Origin: Microthrixaceae bacterium
GTDB taxonomy: Bacteria; Actinomycetota; Acidimicrobiia; Acidimicrobiales; Microtrichaceae
Length of the DNA: 64,000 bases
Reading direction: 5' to 3'
Assembly: GCA_019694615.1 (NCBI GenBank)
Contig: JAIBBP010000178.1
Location: forward strand, 1 to 64,000
Shown here: piece after piece, positions 1-12,921 of the stretch
Numbering within the stretch: position 1 is the first letter of the stretch
Layout: each line of letters begins with the position of its first letter
Program-made: the position numbers and the translations under genes
The notes under the pieces: generated by a model
The model's database searches: none
Seen by the model: the letters and a program-made list of their open reading frames with translations, nothing else
Told to the model about the DNA's origin: nothing

Positions 1-174
1 GGCTCAACGGTGGGGTCCGAGGCGTCGGTGGTCGGTTCGATCGTCGGACAGGCGGCCGAAGTCGGCGCCGGTGCGCGCGTGATCGACGGCAGCGTCATCG
101 GGCATCGGGAGAAGGTCGCCTCGGGCACCGAGATCGCCGGAGCGACGGTTCCGGATCCGTCGACCTGGCAGTGA
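1..174 (+). CDS. Sugar nucleotidyltransferase, C-terminal fragment (ManC/GlmU-like left-handed beta helix)
   Basis: The window opens inside a gene whose last 57 codons run in frame 1 to a TGA at 172-174. The translated tail shows hexapeptide-type repeats (GSTVG, ASVVGS, AEVGAGARV, DGSVIGH), typical of the left-handed beta helix that ends mannose-1-phosphate guanylyltransferases and related NDP-sugar pyrophosphorylases. The nucleotide-binding domain lies outside the window. The next genes are a sugar epimerase and, opposite, the GDP-mannose-consuming gmd/rmd pair. A GDP-mannose pyrophosphorylase (mycobacterial manB/manC position near fbiA-fbiB) is therefore the likeliest identity, but the substrate cannot be read from this tail. 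Confidence 0.7.
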   Translation, partial: GSTVGSEASVVGSIVGQAAEVGAGARVIDGSVIGHREKVASGTEIAGATVPDPSTWQ

Positions 175-229
175 CAGCAGAGGGCCTCCTCCGCAAAGGA
201 CGATGGCTCGACACATGAAAGGCACGAAC

Positions 230-1180
230 ATGCGAGCACTCGTGACGGGGGGAGCGGGGTTCATCGGATCCACGCTCGTCGATCGCCTCCTTGCCGAAGG
301 GCATTCGGTCGACGTCGTCGACAACCTGAGCTCGGGCAAACTCGCAAACCTGGCCGATGCGCGCTCCAATCGCGACCACGACCTCACGATCCACCAGATC
401 GACATTCGCGAGCCCGGGGTCGCCGAACTCATCGAGCGTCGCAACCCCGATGTGGTGTTCCACCTCGCCGCTCAGGCCGACGTGCGGGTGTCGGTGAGCG
501 ATCCCGTACTCGACGCGTCGATCAACGTCATCGGATCGCTTCATGTTCTGGAAGGTGCACGGCGCGCCGGGGCGGACAAAGTGGTGTTCGCGTCGAGCGG
601 CGGGACGATCTACGGCGAGCCCGATGTGTCGGCGCTGCCGGTTCCCGAGACGGCCCCGCTGCGACCCGAGTCGCCCTACGGCATCACCAAGCGAGTGTTC
701 ACGGACTACCTCAACGCCTACCGACTGCTGCACAACCTCGAATTCACGTCGCTGGCACTCGGCAACGTCTACGGTCCGCGTCAGGATCCGCACGGCGAGG
801 CGGGGGTTGTCTCGATCTTCGCCGGCAAGCTGCTGGCGGGTGAGCCGTGCACGATCTTCGGCGACGGTGAGCAGACCCGCGATTTCGTCTTCGTCGACGA
901 CGTCGTCGACGCATTCGTCCGCGCCGCCACCCGCGGCGGTGGCCTTCTGTTCAACATCGGCACCAGCACCGAAGTCTCGGTCAACGCCTTGTACGCCTCG
1001 ATGGCAGCGGCCGCTGGCGTTTCGGCCCCTGCGGTCTACGCTCCCGCACGAGCGGGCGAGCTCAACCGCATCGCGCTCGACGCGGGCAAAGCCAAGATCC
1101 ACCTGGGTTGGGAGTCGTGGACGACGCTCGACGACGGCACACGCGCGGTCATCGAGTGGACCCGCAGCACCGGGGGTTGA
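230..1180 (+). CDS. NAD-dependent epimerase/dehydratase (UDP-glucose 4-epimerase-like)
   Basis: This is a 316-residue extended short-chain dehydrogenase/reductase. The N-terminal GGAGFIGS is the Rossmann dinucleotide motif, and a YGITK motif near residue 149 supplies the catalytic Tyr and Lys. ASSGGTIYGEP and GNVYGPRQDP are typical of UDP-glucose or UDP-galacturonate epimerases, and the length is normal. In-frame ATGs also occur at 203 and 215. I chose 230 because the Rossmann strand begins there and GAAAGG lies 8 nt upstream. It follows the nucleotidyltransferase by 55 nt and probably forms one operon with it, making a nucleotide sugar for envelope polymers. The exact epimerisation is not determined by sequence. 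Confidence 0.85.
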   Translation: MRALVTGGAGFIGSTLVDRLLAEGHSVDVVDNLSSGKLANLADARSNRDHDLTIHQIDIREPGVAELIERRNPDVVFHLAAQADVRVSVSDPVLDASINVIGSLHVLEGARRAGADKVVFASSGGTIYGEPDVSALPVPETAPLRPESPYGITKRVFTDYLNAYRLLHNLEFTSLALGNVYGPRQDPHGEAGVVSIFAGKLLAGEPCTIFGDGEQTRDFVFVDDVVDAFVRAATRGGGLLFNIGTSTEVSVNALYASMAAAAGVSAPAVYAPARAGELNRIALDAGKAKIHLGWESWTTLDDGTRAVIEWTRSTGG

Positions 1181-1635
1181 CTCCCTTCGAGGTCCGCCCC
1201 GGTGGCGGAACCCGAGCCATAGCCGCCGTGTTTGGGCTGTTGCTCGTCGCTGGCGTGATCGTGCTCGCGACGACCGGTAGCGCGGTTCCCTTGCTACCAG
1301 GGCTGTGGGTCGGCTGGTATCCGGTCCTCGTGGCCGTTCGAACGCGTGTCACCGTCGTCGACGGAACCATGTTCGTACGCAACCCGTTTCTGTCGTACAA
1401 CTTCACGCCTGCCGAGATCGATGGTCTTGAGGTGGTGCGACTGGCGTCGAACTGGAATCTGCGTCGCCCAGTGGACCCTGCCGGACTTCAGCGGCTCCGT
1501 GTCCTCGTGGTCGACGGCGTGGGTCGTGAAGTCACCCTTGTCGCTACGGATCGCTTCAGAATCCAGACGGGAATCCCGGCGGAGTTCCAGCAACTCGCCG
1601 ACGCGCTCGGGGTACCCCTGCAGGTGCGGAGCTAG
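1177..1635 (+). CDS. PH-domain membrane protein (bPH2-like)
   Basis: This encodes about 152 residues. The TTG start at 1177 overlaps the epimerase stop (TTGA), suggesting translational coupling. An upstream GTG at 1108 would add 23 basic residues that lie inside the epimerase, so it is less likely. Two hydrophobic segments (AVFGLLLVAGVIVLA and LLPGLWVGWYPVLVAV) are followed by a beta-rich region beginning RVTVVDGTMFVRN. This layout matches small actinobacterial membrane proteins with a bacterial PH-like domain. The function is unknown. It ends just before a long hairpin shared with the convergent fbiB. Confidence 0.65.
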   Translation: MTPFEVRPGGGTRAIAAVFGLLLVAGVIVLATTGSAVPLLPGLWVGWYPVLVAVRTRVTVVDGTMFVRNPFLSYNFTPAEIDGLEVVRLASNWNLRRPVDPAGLQRLRVLVVDGVGREVTLVATDRFRIQTGIPAEFQQLADALGVPLQVRS

Positions 1636-1644
1636 CAACCCCTA

Positions 1645-1709
1645 GCGCTCGATGTTTTGTGGTCACGAAGCGACCTCTGTGGTCGTTTCGTGACCACAAA
1701 GCGGAGCGC
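1645..1709. terminator. Long hairpin between convergent genes (hairpin A)
   Basis: An inverted repeat pairs 1656-1675 with 1681-1700 (20 bp with one G.U pair) around a 5-nt loop, TCTGT. Outside it GCGCTC (1645-1650) pairs with GAGCGC (1704-1709). It lies between the convergent PH-domain gene and fbiB, so a bidirectional terminator is the simplest reading. No U-tract follows on either strand. Its arm end TTTTGTGG resembles, but does not match, the TTCTGT ends of the other five long hairpins. Confidence 0.7.
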
Positions 1710-1768
1710 GGGGCTCGTGGGGGCCGGGGAGCCCCCAAGGCTTGACCTTTGGCGACCTCTCGAACCTC

Positions 1769-2479
1769 CTAGCGGAACAAATCGTCGGAGGGGGAGCGCA
1801 CCACGTCGGTGATGACGCCACTTTGCGTACCAGAAGGTACGAACCACGCATCGTCGACGCCGCGGATGACAGCGACGGGGACACCCGTCGCCTTGCCCAT
1901 GACGAGGTCGGCGGCGCCGGCGAGCTCGTCGACGATGCAGACCTCGGTGACCATCAACTCCCGCCCGTAGGAGTCCTCGGTACCTCGCAGGTCGAGGACG
2001 GGGATGATGCCGGCCGCCCCGATGGCGACATCGGTGACGCCGCGGCGCCACGGGCGTCCGAAGGTGTCGGACACGATGACGCCCACCTCCACCCCGCCCT
2101 TGCCCCTGATCCCGTCTCGGATCCGTCGCGCTGACCGGTCCGGATCGTCGGGAAGGAGCGCTGCCCAGCCACGATCGACGTTCGAGAGGTCGATCCCGGC
2201 GTTGGCACAAACGAACCCGTGCTTCGTCTCACTGATGATGAGGTCACCGCGCCTGCGCAGGATCCGACGGGACTCCCGCTCCACGATCGGCTTGTGGCTG
2301 AGCGGGTCCGACGGGTCGACCTCGACCATCGCGCCTTCCGCCTTCGAGACGATCTTCTGCGTGACGACCACCACGTCGTTGCGATGTAGCTCGACGGCGT
2401 CGCAGATGATCTGGGCCAGGTCGGCTGCTCGCCCGATCTCCCCGATGTCCTCGACGCCGAAGATCTCGAGCCGGCTCAT
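1769..2479 (-). CDS. cofE: Coenzyme F420 gamma-glutamyl ligase (single-domain CofE/FbiB N-terminal type)
   Basis: This 236-residue protein matches the CofE family, which adds L-glutamate to F420-0 with GTP. Family features include VVVTQKIVSKAEG near the N terminus, the GDLIISETKHGFVCANAGID block and VSDTFGRPWRRG. The ATG at 2479 overlaps the stop of cofD/fbiA (ATGA), so the two are translationally coupled. A longer reading frame to 2557 would sit inside fbiA and is rejected. Mycobacterial FbiB is about 450 residues, with a C-terminal nitroreductase-like domain that reduces dehydro-F420-0. Here the protein ends after the ligase domain, so that reductase must be encoded elsewhere if the same route is used. 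Confidence 0.92.
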   Translation of the reverse strand: MSRLEIFGVEDIGEIGRAADLAQIICDAVELHRNDVVVVTQKIVSKAEGAMVEVDPSDPLSHKPIVERESRRILRRRGDLIISETKHGFVCANAGIDLSNVDRGWAALLPDDPDRSARRIRDGIRGKGGVEVGVIVSDTFGRPWRRGVTDVAIGAAGIIPVLDLRGTEDSYGRELMVTEVCIVDELAGAADLVMGKATGVPVAVIRGVDDAWFVPSGTQSGVITDVVRSPSDDLFR

Positions 2480-3420
2480 AGCGCTGCCTCGATCACGGCT
2501 CGAGCCAACGATGCCGAAACGCCGGGCTGCGACATGATCGTGGGCGTCGCGACGCACCGCAGGCCGAGAGCCTCGACCTGATGGATGAGGGGTGTGTCGA
2601 TCTCGTCGATGACCAGCGTCCCGGCGAGATCGGCGTAGATGGAGGCCACCCCGACGGCTGAGGTTTCGTGTCCCAGCTCCGAGAGCAAACGGTCGGCAGG
2701 CCCTTTCAACGCCTTGCCTCCGATGATGGGAGAGACCGCGACCACGGCGCTCCGTCGTGCCGCGACCGCTGAACGAATGCCCGGGACTGCGAGCAGTGGC
2801 CCGATCGACACGATGGGGTTCGACGGAGCGACCACGACGACGTCGGCGGTTTCGATCGCATTGAGTACGCCCGGTGCGGGGTCGGCGCTATCGGCACCCT
2901 CGACCCGGACGCCGGTGACCTCGACGGCGTGTTGCTCCCGCACGAAGTACTCCTGGAAAGCCAAGTCGCCCCGGTCGGTCCGCAACACAGTGGCGATCGG
3001 GTCGTCGGTGACGGGGAGCAGCAGCAACGGCAGTCCCCAAGCAGCCACCATCTCGGCGGTCACCTCGGAAAGCGGGGCGCCTTCGGCCAACCTGGACGTG
3101 CGATAGAGGTGTGTGCCGAGGTCGCGGTCGCCCAGGTTGAACCAACTCAGATCGTGGCGGCCGGATGAATTCGTATAGCGCCGGAGCCACTCCATCGCCT
3201 GCCACGACTCGCCGGCCAGCCCCCACCCACGCTCGTCGTCGTTGGCCCCGGCGAGGGTGTACATGACGGTGTCGATGTCAGGGGAGATCGACAATCCGCC
3301 GATGACGTCGTCATCGGCGGTGTTGACGATTGCGACATGCTCGGCGTCGGGGAACTCCGTGAGGAGCGCCCGCAACATCCGTGCCGCGCCGACACCTCCG
3401 CACAGCGTGGTGATGCGCAC
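2476..3420 (-). CDS. fbiA: Phosphoenolpyruvyl/2-phospho-L-lactate transferase FbiA (CofD)
   Basis: This 314-residue protein is full length for the CofD/FbiA family. The family transfers the (phospho)lactyl or phosphoenolpyruvyl moiety from its GDP-activated form to 7,8-didemethyl-8-hydroxy-5-deazariboflavin (Fo) in F420 synthesis. Diagnostic motifs are CGGVGAARML at the N terminus, NTADDDVIGGLSISPDIDT, and the SNPIVSIGPLL phosphate-binding segment. It lies 25 nt downstream of gmd and overlaps cofE by 4 nt, so rmd-gmd-fbiA-cofE may be one transcript. In actinobacteria the substrate is expected to be the phosphoenolpyruvate derivative; that is family knowledge and is not visible here. Confidence 0.95.
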   Translation of the reverse strand: MRITTLCGGVGAARMLRALLTEFPDAEHVAIVNTADDDVIGGLSISPDIDTVMYTLAGANDDERGWGLAGESWQAMEWLRRYTNSSGRHDLSWFNLGDRDLGTHLYRTSRLAEGAPLSEVTAEMVAAWGLPLLLLPVTDDPIATVLRTDRGDLAFQEYFVREQHAVEVTGVRVEGADSADPAPGVLNAIETADVVVVAPSNPIVSIGPLLAVPGIRSAVAARRSAVVAVSPIIGGKALKGPADRLLSELGHETSAVGVASIYADLAGTLVIDEIDTPLIHQVEALGLRCVATPTIMSQPGVSASLARAVIEAAL

Positions 3421-3445
3421 CGCTTCTCCCGAGCAGCAGGTGCTG

Positions 3446-5375
<1,930 letters not shown>

Positions 5376-5500
5376 GAAACGGGCGACAGGGGGTCGAGTC
5401 GACGCATCGATCGGTGAGTCTAGAGGCCGGGTCGGAGCACGTCGCGACTCGTATCTGGTGGCGGGGCGCCGATGCCCATCGCCCCCCGACAGCGTTGCTG

Positions 5501-5506
5501 TACTAT
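5501..5506 (+). promoter_or_regulatory. Candidate -10 element of the giant glycosyltransferase gene
   Basis: TACTAT fits the actinobacterial TAnnnT -10 consensus. Transcription from it would start near 5513 and leave about 64 nt before the ATG at 5577, which is why that start was preferred over ATGs at 5505 and 5547. The 200-nt divergent gap to rmd holds nothing else recognisable. Confidence 0.4.
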
Positions 5507-5576
5507 GGACGCCCGCACCGCGACCAGCACGGCGCGCTTCAGCCTGATGTCACCTCGTCGCCAGCCCACCTCGAAC

Positions 5577-8500
5577 ATGTCCGATTCCTCGCTGGCGTCG
5601 GGTCCGTCGGGCGCCAACCGTCCGGTGTCGACATCGATCGATGGCGACGACTGGACGCCGGACTCGACGCCCTATGTCGAGGGCTACGACGTAGCGCCAG
5701 ACACCGTCCCGGCGATGGTCGGAGTGGGCGTTCCTGCGGTGGTCGCCGTCGTGCCGACCAGGAACCCGGGGCCGTGGCTGGAGACGATGCTCGCGTCGCT
5801 CGCCGCCCAGGAGTACGCAAACCTCACCACCCTGGTGATCGACGCGGGATCCGTCGTCGACGTTGCCGCCCGAGTCGCCGAGGTCCTACCGAATGCGTTC
5901 GTGAAACGGGTTCGCGAACCCTCGTTCGCGGTCGCGGCCAACGACGCACTCGGCACGATCGAAGGAGCGTCCTTCTACCTGTTCTGCCACGACGACGTCG
6001 AGCTTCGACCCGGGGCGGTGCAGGCTCTCGTCGAGGAGGCGTTCCGGTCGAACGCTGGCATCGTCGGGGCGAAGCTCGTCGACTGGGATCACGACGACCA
6101 CCTCCGAAGCGTCGGTGGATCGATCGACAAGTTCGGGTTCTCGTGGCCCATCGCCGAGCCCGATGAACTCGACCAGGCCCAACACGACGCCGTCCGCGAG
6201 GCGTTCGTCGTGTCGAGCGCCACGATGCTCGTCCGCGCCGATCTGTTCGCCGACCTCGGCGGCTTCTCCACCGACATCGACGGGTGGGGCGAGGAGCTCG
6301 ATCTCTGCTGGCGAGCGAAGATCGCCGGTGGCCGGACGGTCGTCATGCCCGCTGCGGTCGTTCGACACCGCGAACGATCCGAACTCGCCGATCCCACGGG
6401 ACGGAGCCAGCACGTCGCGCTGCGTCATCAAGCGCGAATCATGCTGGTCTGCTACAGCCCGCTGCAGCTCGTTCGCATCGGACCGCAAGCGCTGATCCTG
6501 GCGATCCTCGACATGATCGGCGCACTGCTCCGGGGCCGGGTCGCTACCGCTCGAGACGTCGGTTCCGCCATCGTCTGGAACGTCGCACATCTGCCGACCA
6601 CGTTGCGAATCAGAGGTCGGGTCAAACGATCGCGGCGGATCCGCGATCACGAGATCCGTCGCATGCAGGTGAAGGGGAGCGTGCGGGTAGTCAGCTTCCT
6701 GCGCCAGCGGGCCGCCGCCGAACGCAGCCTCGCCTCGACACTCGCCGCCGCAGCGCGGGGTCGTCCCGCAGAAGGCGAGGGTGACGGCGACGGTTACTGG
6801 CCCGTTGCAGCGTTCGTCGCGAGCGCCGTCGTGCTGTTCGTCGGCTCGCGCACCTTGATCGGCAGTGGCGTCCCGGCGGTCCGGGAGTTCGTGCCATTGG
6901 GTGAGCCATCACAACTGTTGGCTGAATGGTGGTCGGGGTGGAGGACTCCGGGGGTCGGGTCGGCCTCAGGGGCGCCGACGATCAACGTTCTCGCAGCGGT
7001 GCTCAGCTGGCTGACTTTCGGGTCGACGGGCCTCGTTAGAACTGCGCTGATTCTGGCGCCATTGCCTTGGGGCGCCTGGGCGTCGTGGAGACTGCTGCGC
7101 GGATGTGCGTCGCCGCAGGCGCGCGCCGCTGCACTGGTCACCTACCTGGTCAATCCGCTGCCGTACAACGCGATCGCCGAGGGGAGATGGCAGGCGCTGG
7201 TCGTGTACGGTGCTGCGCCGGCACTGTTGGGGCGCATCGCCCGCGCCGGCGAATGGGCGCCGTTCGACCGTGCGAATCCATCGCCGGGGTCGGTACAGCG
7301 GCAGATCGTCGGCCTCGGTCTGGTCGTGGCATTCGCCACGACGTTCGCCCCGGTAACGGTGTTCGTGACCATCGTCATGTGCGTGCTGATCGCTGCGGTG
7401 CTCGGAGCCTTGACCCGAACCGGGCGACCCGGCCGTGCCGTGCTGGTCACAGGAGGAGCGCTGACGTTCTCGGCTGTGCTTCACCTGCCCTGGACCTTGG
7501 CGCTGCTCGGTTCGTCGAATCGCTGGTCGGTGCTCGCCGGTGCCGATCCGGGGCGTCGAACGCCATTGTCGTTGCGCGACGCGGTGCTGTTCGACACGGG
7601 GCCGCACGGCGGATGGGTTTCGTTGGGCTTGATGGTCGTCGCTGCGGTCGCGCTCCTGATCTCGGCACGGGAGCGGTTCCGCTGGTCGGCGCTTGCAGCG
7701 GCGTTGATCGTGTCCTCGTTGGCAGCCGTCGTTGCCGCCGGTCGGCTGGCACCGTCGATAGCGCTGCCCGCCCCCGAAGTCCTTCTTGCTCCGGCGGCGG
7801 TCGGCATCGTCCTGGCAGCGGCGCTTGGGGTCGAGGCGTTTCGACTCGATGTCGTCGGCGGAGCGTTCGGCGCCCGACAGGTGCTCTCGTTGTTGGCCGC
7901 CGTCGCTGTTGCCGTGTCCTCCCTCCCGCTCATCGTCGATTTCGTGGGAGGCCGATGGTTGGCGCCGGTGAGCGATATCGACGTCGCGCTCCGCCCCATC
8001 GGCAAAGCCGGCGGGGTCGAGAACTCTCGAACCCTCTGGATCGGAGATGCCGACGCGTTGTCGGTCCAAGGGTGGCCGCTCGCCGATGGAATGAAGTTCG
8101 CTCTCACCGACGGGGTTGCCCCGACCGTCTCATCGCTCTTTCCTCCTGAGGCCGGCGACGCTGAGCATGAGATGCGGACCGCACTTCGTGACGCCATGGA
8201 GGGCAGGTCCGGCCGACTCGGAGCTGAGCTGTCCCGGTTCGGTGTCCGCTACGTCGTTGTCGCTCAACGACTCGCACCGCTTCCATACGGCCGAACCACG
8301 TTCCCGATCGACGCAGCCCTCGACGACCACCTGAACGAGCAGTTCGATCTGGCCAGGATCGAAGTGGCACCCGGTATCGAGGTCTACGAGAACCTGGCGT
8401 TCCTGCCGGTGCGTTCAACGTTCACCGCAGCGGCGGGCCAGGCCGGTGAGGGCTCAACCGACGCCGCTGATCCCGAGGTGGACCGATCGGCCGTCGAAGC

Positions 8501-8897
8501 CTGGGATGGGACAGGTCGCCCGCCGGTTAGATACGAGGGCGATGTTCCGGCTGATCGCCGGATCCTGGTGCTCTCGGCGATCGACGGCGGCTGGACGATG
8601 ACCGTCGACGGCGACGAAGTGGAGTCGTCGCGCGCCTTCGGGTGGGCGGCGTCCTACCCGACCGGTTCGGGCGGTGACGCTGAGTTGACCTACTCGACGC
8701 CGGCGCTCCAGGTCGTCCTTCACCTCCTCCAGTTCGTCGTTCTCGGGTCGATTCCCTGGGTGCGTCGCCGGCGTGTCTCGGAGTTCCGGACCCGTCGCTC
8801 GCGCTCCCATCAACCCCCGAGCCTCGAACACCCCGATGGAGACATCCCCGAAGGCGCCGATCCGGACGCCCTGACGCGGGCGGGCGACACCACATGA
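5577..8897 (+). CDS. Large GT2 glycosyltransferase with C-terminal polytopic membrane domain
   Basis: This encodes about 1106 residues. After a low-complexity N terminus, a GT-A family 2 domain begins at VVAVVPTRNPGPWLETML. It contains the metal-binding region CHDDVELRPGA and the acceptor-side motif GWGEELDLCWRAKIAGG, common in rhamnosyl-type GT2 enzymes. From about residue 400 onward the protein becomes membrane-embedded, with a dozen or so hydrophobic stretches and a soluble extracytoplasmic tail. Actinobacteria carry such giant GT2/membrane proteins next to DUF5719 genes, as here. It overlaps the DUF5719 gene by 4 nt. A role in transferring D-rhamnose or mannose to an envelope polymer is inference from the gmd/rmd genes next door. 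Confidence 0.8.
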   Translation: MSDSSLASGPSGANRPVSTSIDGDDWTPDSTPYVEGYDVAPDTVPAMVGVGVPAVVAVVPTRNPGPWLETMLASLAAQEYANLTTLVIDAGSVVDVAARVAEVLPNAFVKRVREPSFAVAANDALGTIEGASFYLFCHDDVELRPGAVQALVEEAFRSNAGIVGAKLVDWDHDDHLRSVGGSIDKFGFSWPIAEPDELDQAQHDAVREAFVVSSATMLVRADLFADLGGFSTDIDGWGEELDLCWRAKIAGGRTVVMPAAVVRHRERSELADPTGRSQHVALRHQARIMLVCYSPLQLVRIGPQALILAILDMIGALLRGRVATARDVGSAIVWNVAHLPTTLRIRGRVKRSRRIRDHEIRRMQVKGSVRVVSFLRQRAAAERSLASTLAAAARGRPAEGEGDGDGYWPVAAFVASAVVLFVGSRTLIGSGVPAVREFVPLGEPSQLLAEWWSGWRTPGVGSASGAPTINVLAAVLSWLTFGSTGLVRTALILAPLPWGAWASWRLLRGCASPQARAAALVTYLVNPLPYNAIAEGRWQALVVYGAAPALLGRIARAGEWAPFDRANPSPGSVQRQIVGLGLVVAFATTFAPVTVFVTIVMCVLIAAVLGALTRTGRPGRAVLVTGGALTFSAVLHLPWTLALLGSSNRWSVLAGADPGRRTPLSLRDAVLFDTGPHGGWVSLGLMVVAAVALLISARERFRWSALAAALIVSSLAAVVAAGRLAPSIALPAPEVLLAPAAVGIVLAAALGVEAFRLDVVGGAFGARQVLSLLAAVAVAVSSLPLIVDFVGGRWLAPVSDIDVALRPIGKAGGVENSRTLWIGDADALSVQGWPLADGMKFALTDGVAPTVSSLFPPEAGDAEHEMRTALRDAMEGRSGRLGAELSRFGVRYVVVAQRLAPLPYGRTTFPIDAALDDHLNEQFDLARIEVAPGIEVYENLAFLPVRSTFTAAAGQAGEGSTDAADPEVDRSAVEAWDGTGRPPVRYEGDVPADRRILVLSAIDGGWTMTVDGDEVESSRAFGWAASYPTGSGGDAELTYSTPALQVVLHLLQFVVLGSIPWVRRRRVSEFRTRRSRSHQPPSLEHPDGDIPEGADPDALTRAGDTT

Positions 8898-10366
8898 TCC
8901 GTCGCGTCGTCGTTGTCGCCGTCTTTGCGTTGATCGTCGTTGGCCTGTTTCGCATCGATTCGCCGAACGCTCGTCCGGGCGCGTCCCAATCTTCGGTCGT
9001 CGGCCCCTCGGTCGACGACGGCGACGCGTCGGTGTGGTTCTGCCCGGGAGCGCCCGATGACGCCAACGGCCCAGCACACCAACTGGTGATCGCCAACCCC
9101 GGTGACGAGCTCACGGCATTGGTCACCGTCTACGGGGCGACATCCGACGCAGCGGTCTCCAAGCCCGTGACGGTTCCCGCCCGGTCGCAGCACGTCGTCG
9201 CTCTCCTCGATGTCTTCGGATCGTCCGGAAGCACGTCGGTCGAGATCAGCGGAGGGTCAGGCGTCACAGTCGCCCATCGTCTCCTGGGATCCGCGGTCGA
9301 GGACCAGTCGGGCTGTTCGACCGAGGCGTCTGCGGAGTGGCATTTCGCCAGCGCGAACAGCGAACTCGTCAACGCCTCGACAGGGGTGGAGGCAGTCGCG
9401 CACCTCTGGCTCGTCAATCCGTTCCCCGCCGACGCGAGCGTGGACATCCGTGTTGCCCGCGACGATCAGGTCCGCATTCCCACCCCACTCCGCGGGCTCA
9501 TCGTGCCGGCTCGCTCGGCGCGAATGGTCGACCTCACCGCCGCCGTCGAACGGAAGTCCCAGTTCGCGTTCTCCGTCGAGGCTCGTGGGGGCCGGATCGT
9601 GGCGGAGCTGGTGCAGACCGTGGCGGGACGGGGCTTGATGTTGGAGCCGGGCGTGCCATCCACCTCCCGATCGTGGATGCTGGCGGATTCGTTTGGCGGG
9701 ACGTCGATCGTCGAGGCGCTGCACGTCTACAACCCGACCGCTGAGGATGCGACGGTCGCTGTCAGCGTTTACCCCAACGAGGTCGATGCCGCGTCGCTCC
9801 CCGAGCCGTTCGTGCTGGAGGTACCTGCACGTCGCTTCGCCCCACTGGTCTTGACCGAGCAACCGCGTGTTCCGCCCGACGACCTGCGCTGGGTACGGGT
9901 GGACGTCGTCGAGGGTCCGGGAGTCGTGATCGGTCAGGTCCTCTCGATCACCGGAGCGGTCGGTGACGACATCAGACCGTCGGTCGCTGGCGGTCTCGCC
10001 ACCTCCACCGGTGTCTCGGCGCAGGCCGATCGCTGGTATCTGCCGTTCCTCAGTTCACCACCGGACAGTCAGCCGGCGATCGTCGTCGCCAACCCTTCCG
10101 AATCGATCGCGCTGGTGAGCCTGACCCGGATCGCTCGAGGCGAGCGAACTGAGTTGTCGGACCGGTTCGAGGTTCCGCCGAGGTCGTCGCTGGTCATCGA
10201 TCTGAGCGCGGCAGCCACCGACGGCCCGATCGGCGTCGAGCTCGAGGCATCGCAGCCGGTGGTGGTGTCGGCTCGCACGACGTCGGTCTCGCGGGCCGAC
10301 CTCTCGCTCGTTCCGGGTGTGCCCGCACGGAGGTCGTCCTCGTCGCTTCCGGAGTTCGAGGGCTGA
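8894..10366 (+). CDS. DUF5719 family membrane-anchored surface protein
   Basis: This is a 490-residue protein with an N-terminal signal anchor (VVVVAVFALIVVGLF) and a long extracytoplasmic part. The extracellular region consists of repeated beta-sandwich-like units, each with phrases such as LVIANPGDE, LWLVNPFPAD, LHVYNPTAED and IVVANPSES followed by a VPARS-like segment. This is the DUF5719 pattern. ATGA overlap with the upstream glycosyltransferase indicates coupling, and a thioredoxin-like gene follows after 1 nt. The biochemical role is unknown. Conserved linkage with the giant glycosyltransferase suggests that it acts with it in envelope assembly. Confidence 0.75.
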   Translation: MIRRVVVVAVFALIVVGLFRIDSPNARPGASQSSVVGPSVDDGDASVWFCPGAPDDANGPAHQLVIANPGDELTALVTVYGATSDAAVSKPVTVPARSQHVVALLDVFGSSGSTSVEISGGSGVTVAHRLLGSAVEDQSGCSTEASAEWHFASANSELVNASTGVEAVAHLWLVNPFPADASVDIRVARDDQVRIPTPLRGLIVPARSARMVDLTAAVERKSQFAFSVEARGGRIVAELVQTVAGRGLMLEPGVPSTSRSWMLADSFGGTSIVEALHVYNPTAEDATVAVSVYPNEVDAASLPEPFVLEVPARRFAPLVLTEQPRVPPDDLRWVRVDVVEGPGVVIGQVLSITGAVGDDIRPSVAGGLATSTGVSAQADRWYLPFLSSPPDSQPAIVVANPSESIALVSLTRIARGERTELSDRFEVPPRSSLVIDLSAAATDGPIGVELEASQPVVVSARTTSVSRADLSLVPGVPARRSSSSLPEFEG

Positions 10367-10367
10367 C

Positions 10368-10814
10368 ATGGACCGTCTCATCGTGGTCGTGCCGCTGATC
10401 GCCGTCGCTGTCGCCGTCGCGTTCGTGGTGCAGCGCCGTCGACCGGATGCCCCGGCGCAGCCGGTCGAGCACGTCGCCCCGTCGCAGCTGGATCGCGGGG
10501 ACTTCGCTCGGCCCGATGCGCCGTGGCTCGTCGTGACCTTCACCTCAGCGACGTGCGGTACGTGCAGCGACGTAGCGTCGAAGGCGGCGGTGCTCGGGTC
10601 GGATTCAGTGAGCTGCGTCGACGTCGAGTACGGACGCGACCGAGCCCTTCACGACCGCTACCACGTCACTGCGGTGCCGACCCTGGTCATCGCCGACTCG
10701 CAGGGCGTTGTGCGCCGTTCGTTCATCGGCCCGGTCTCGGCAACCCACTTGTGGGCAGCGCTCGCTGAACTGCGCGATCCCGGATCGGTTCCGGAGGGTT
10801 GCGGCGACCACTGA
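10368..10814 (+). CDS. Membrane-anchored thioredoxin-like protein
   Basis: This encodes about 148 residues. An N-terminal transmembrane helix (IVVVPLIAVAVAVAFVV) is followed by a thioredoxin fold with a CGTC active site in FTSATCGTCSDV and the cis-proline segment VTAVPTLVIADSQG. It likely faces outward and handles disulfides or thiols in secreted proteins. It starts 1 nt after the DUF5719 stop, so it is the third gene of that operon. An alternative start at 10317 would overlap DUF5719 and lacks support. It ends before a perfect palindrome facing ftsH. Confidence 0.8.
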   Translation: MDRLIVVVPLIAVAVAVAFVVQRRRPDAPAQPVEHVAPSQLDRGDFARPDAPWLVVTFTSATCGTCSDVASKAAVLGSDSVSCVDVEYGRDRALHDRYHVTAVPTLVIADSQGVVRRSFIGPVSATHLWAALAELRDPGSVPEGCGDH

Positions 10815-10835
10815 CCCAGCTACCGACATGACCCA

Positions 10836-10893
10836 GCTCGTTCTGTCCTGCGAGAGCACCACCCGGGTGGTGCTCTCGCAGGACAGAACGAGC
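10836..10893. terminator. Perfect 58-bp palindrome between convergent genes (hairpin B)
   Basis: Two 29-bp arms (10836-10864 and 10865-10893) are exact reverse complements with no spacer; the centre is CCC/GGG. The left arm starts GCTCGTTCTGTCCTGCGAGA. The identical 58 bp recur at 22878-22935. It lies between the convergent thioredoxin gene and ftsH, so bidirectional termination is plausible, although no U-tract follows. A 10-bp direct repeat, TGACCCAGCT, occurs at 10812-10821 and 10829-10838 beside it. Confidence 0.75.
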
Positions 10894-10908
10894 ATGGCGG
10901 GGTCGGCG

Positions 10909-12915
<2,007 letters not shown>

Positions 12916-12921
12916 CGGCAC

